From Actinomycetes bacterium (lineage in GTDB: Bacteria; Actinomycetota; Actinomycetes; Actinomycetales; Cellulomonadaceae), in the NCBI GenBank assembly GCA_023461115.1, contig JAEWOA010000270.1, forward strand, positions 1-8,417: 8,417 nucleotides of DNA. The letters run 5' to 3'. Positions 7,770 through 8,417 of the stretch are shown here, piece after piece (within the stretch, counting starts at the first letter, position 1; every line of letters starts with the position of its first letter). Both the position numbers and the translations under genes were made by a program. A model generated the notes under the pieces. The model saw only the letters and a program-made list of their open reading frames with translations, had not been told where the DNA came from and ran no database searches.

Positions 7770-7783
7770 CTAGCCGAGGCTAG
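7770..7783. promoter_or_regulatory. Palindrome and -10 box abutting the beta subunit start
   Basis: CTAGCCGAGGCTAG is a perfect 6-bp inverted repeat with a 2-nt centre, ending directly at the GTG start. Read on the minus strand it contains TAGCCT (7782-7777), followed by 7 nt and the GTG, so it may be the -10 element of a leaderless transcript, possibly overlapped by an operator. Confidence 0.45.
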
Positions 7784-7800
7784 TTGTCGGATGCCTCCAG
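7784..7800. promoter_or_regulatory. Weak operator-like half-site before the beta subunit gene
   Basis: TTGTCGG-ATG-CCTCCAG keeps a perfect TTGTNGG-N3-CC left part of the dyad seen at 1651 and 7838, but its right half is poor. It sits next to the putative -10 box, where a bound repressor would block transcription. Confidence 0.25.
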
Positions 7801-7837
7801 GCGCGTGCAGGGCGCGGACGGCTTTGCCCGTGTCGCA

Positions 7838-7854
7838 TGGTGGGGATCCCACAA
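7838..7854. promoter_or_regulatory. Candidate operator dyad in the beta subunit/birA divergent region
   Basis: TGGTGGG-GAT-CCCACAA contains a perfect GTGGG-GAT-CCCAC inverted repeat and closely resembles TTGTAGG-GAT-CCGACGA before the alpha subunit gene, sharing the GAT centre. It lies 40 bp upstream of the preferred birA start and about 70 bp upstream of the beta subunit start. Confidence 0.35.
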
Positions 7855-7880
7855 TGCCTGCGTGGTGTGCGCGGGTGGGC

Positions 7881-7893
7881 CAGGATGGGCGGC
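7881..7893 (+). promoter_or_regulatory. -10-like box or Shine-Dalgarno before birA
   Basis: CAGGAT at 7881-7886 is followed by 7 nt and GTG at 7894. It can be read as a -10 box for a leaderless mRNA, in the same geometry as three other genes here, or its AGGA as a Shine-Dalgarno 8 nt from the GTG. Both readings favour the GTG over the ATG at 7885. Confidence 0.4.
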
Positions 7894-8417
7894 GTGGCGT
7901 TCCCAGACGATCGACCAGCACTCTCGCCGGAGCGGCTGCGCTCGGCCCTCGAGCCTCCCGCAGGGCCACTTGCGCGCGTCGTCGTCGTCGAGCGCACGGG
8001 CTCGACGAATGCCGACCTCATGCGTGACCTGACCGCGGATGTGGACTCGTGGCCCGACCTGTCGGTCCTCGTCGCCGACCATCAGGACGCCGGCCGGGGC
8101 CGCGCCGACCGCGCCTGGCAGACCCCGCCCGGAACCTCGGCGACCTGCTCGTTCGTGATCAAGCCAGCCGTCAGCGGCGAGCTGCTGGGGTGGCTCCCGT
8201 TGCTCGCGGGCCTCGCCACCGCGACCGCCGTGCGGCGCGTCGCGGGCGTGGACGCCGTGCTCAAGTGGCCCAACGACGTGCTCGTGCCGGCGCCGACGCC
8301 GGTGGAGGGCTGGGGCCCCTGGCGCAAGGTCGCGGGAATCTTGGCCGAGGTCGTGCCGGTGCGGCGGCCCGCGCCGAGCGGGCGGCCCGCCGCGGTCGTC
8401 GTCGGCATCGGCGTCAA
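7894..8417 (+). CDS. birA: Biotin--[acetyl-CoA-carboxylase] ligase, 3' end outside window
   Basis: The first 174 codons are present. BirA activates biotin with ATP to biotinyl-AMP and attaches it to the lysine of biotin carrier domains, here most likely that of the alpha subunit. Seen, numbered from the GTG: ERTGSTNADL at 33-42, the biotinyl-AMP loop GRGRADRAW at 67-75, the PPGTSATCSFVIKP segment, KWPND at 124-128 and KVAGILAE at 145-152. There is no N-terminal helix-turn-helix domain: the catalytic core begins within the first 30 residues. This is therefore the monofunctional type that does not repress transcription. The GTG at 7894 is preferred because AGGA lies 8 nt upstream; the ATG at 7885 in the same frame is the alternative and adds three residues. 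It is divergent from the beta subunit gene across a 124-bp shared promoter region. Confidence 0.94.
   Translation, partial: MAFPDDRPALSPERLRSALEPPAGPLARVVVVERTGSTNADLMRDLTADVDSWPDLSVLVADHQDAGRGRADRAWQTPPGTSATCSFVIKPAVSGELLGWLPLLAGLATATAVRRVAGVDAVLKWPNDVLVPAPTPVEGWGPWRKVAGILAEVVPVRRPAPSGRPAAVVVGIGV

Overview
The window looks like chromosomal DNA of a very GC-rich actinobacterium, probably Micrococcales and perhaps close to Cellulomonas. The genus is an inference from protein similarity as I remember it. The base composition, the many GTG starts, an acyl-CoA carboxylase epsilon subunit (an actinobacterial protein) and a membrane VKOR-type oxidoreductase all fit this.

The core theme is a biotin-dependent acyl-CoA carboxylase locus. 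At the left edge, on the minus strand, lies the biotin carboxylase (alpha) subunit, cut off at its 3' end. To its right is a 310-bp non-coding stretch with two large inverted repeats and a dyad operator candidate. Then come maf (minus; nucleotide pyrophosphatase) and, divergent from it, a plus-strand VKOR-family membrane protein with a very acidic N-terminus. This meets a minus-strand DUF885 zinc-hydrolase-like gene at a perfect 14-bp hairpin that probably ends both transcripts. Next is a minus-strand three-gene operon: carboxyltransferase beta subunit, an unrecognised His-rich and acidic protein, and the epsilon subunit, which overlaps the unknown gene by ATGA. At the right edge, divergent from this operon, is birA (biotin ligase, truncated by the window end), which would biotinylate the carrier domain of the alpha subunit.

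The beta, epsilon and alpha subunits together with BirA would make and charge an acetyl-/propionyl-CoA carboxylase supplying malonyl-CoA or methylmalonyl-CoA. The beta subunit has Ile where propionyl-specific enzymes have Asp, which favours a broader or acetyl-CoA-accepting enzyme.

The points most worth a second look are: (1) a diverged, in-frame 76-codon-offset repeat near the 3' end of the alpha subunit gene, which places a second biotin-carboxylase segment where the biotin-carrier linker is expected; (2) the unrecognised protein encoded between beta and epsilon; (3) a repeated arrangement of a TAGNNT-like -10 box exactly 7 nt before GTG at four genes, suggesting leaderless mRNAs; and (4) dyads of the form TTGTNGG-N3-CCNACAA before the alpha gene and in the beta/birA divergent region, a possible shared operator.
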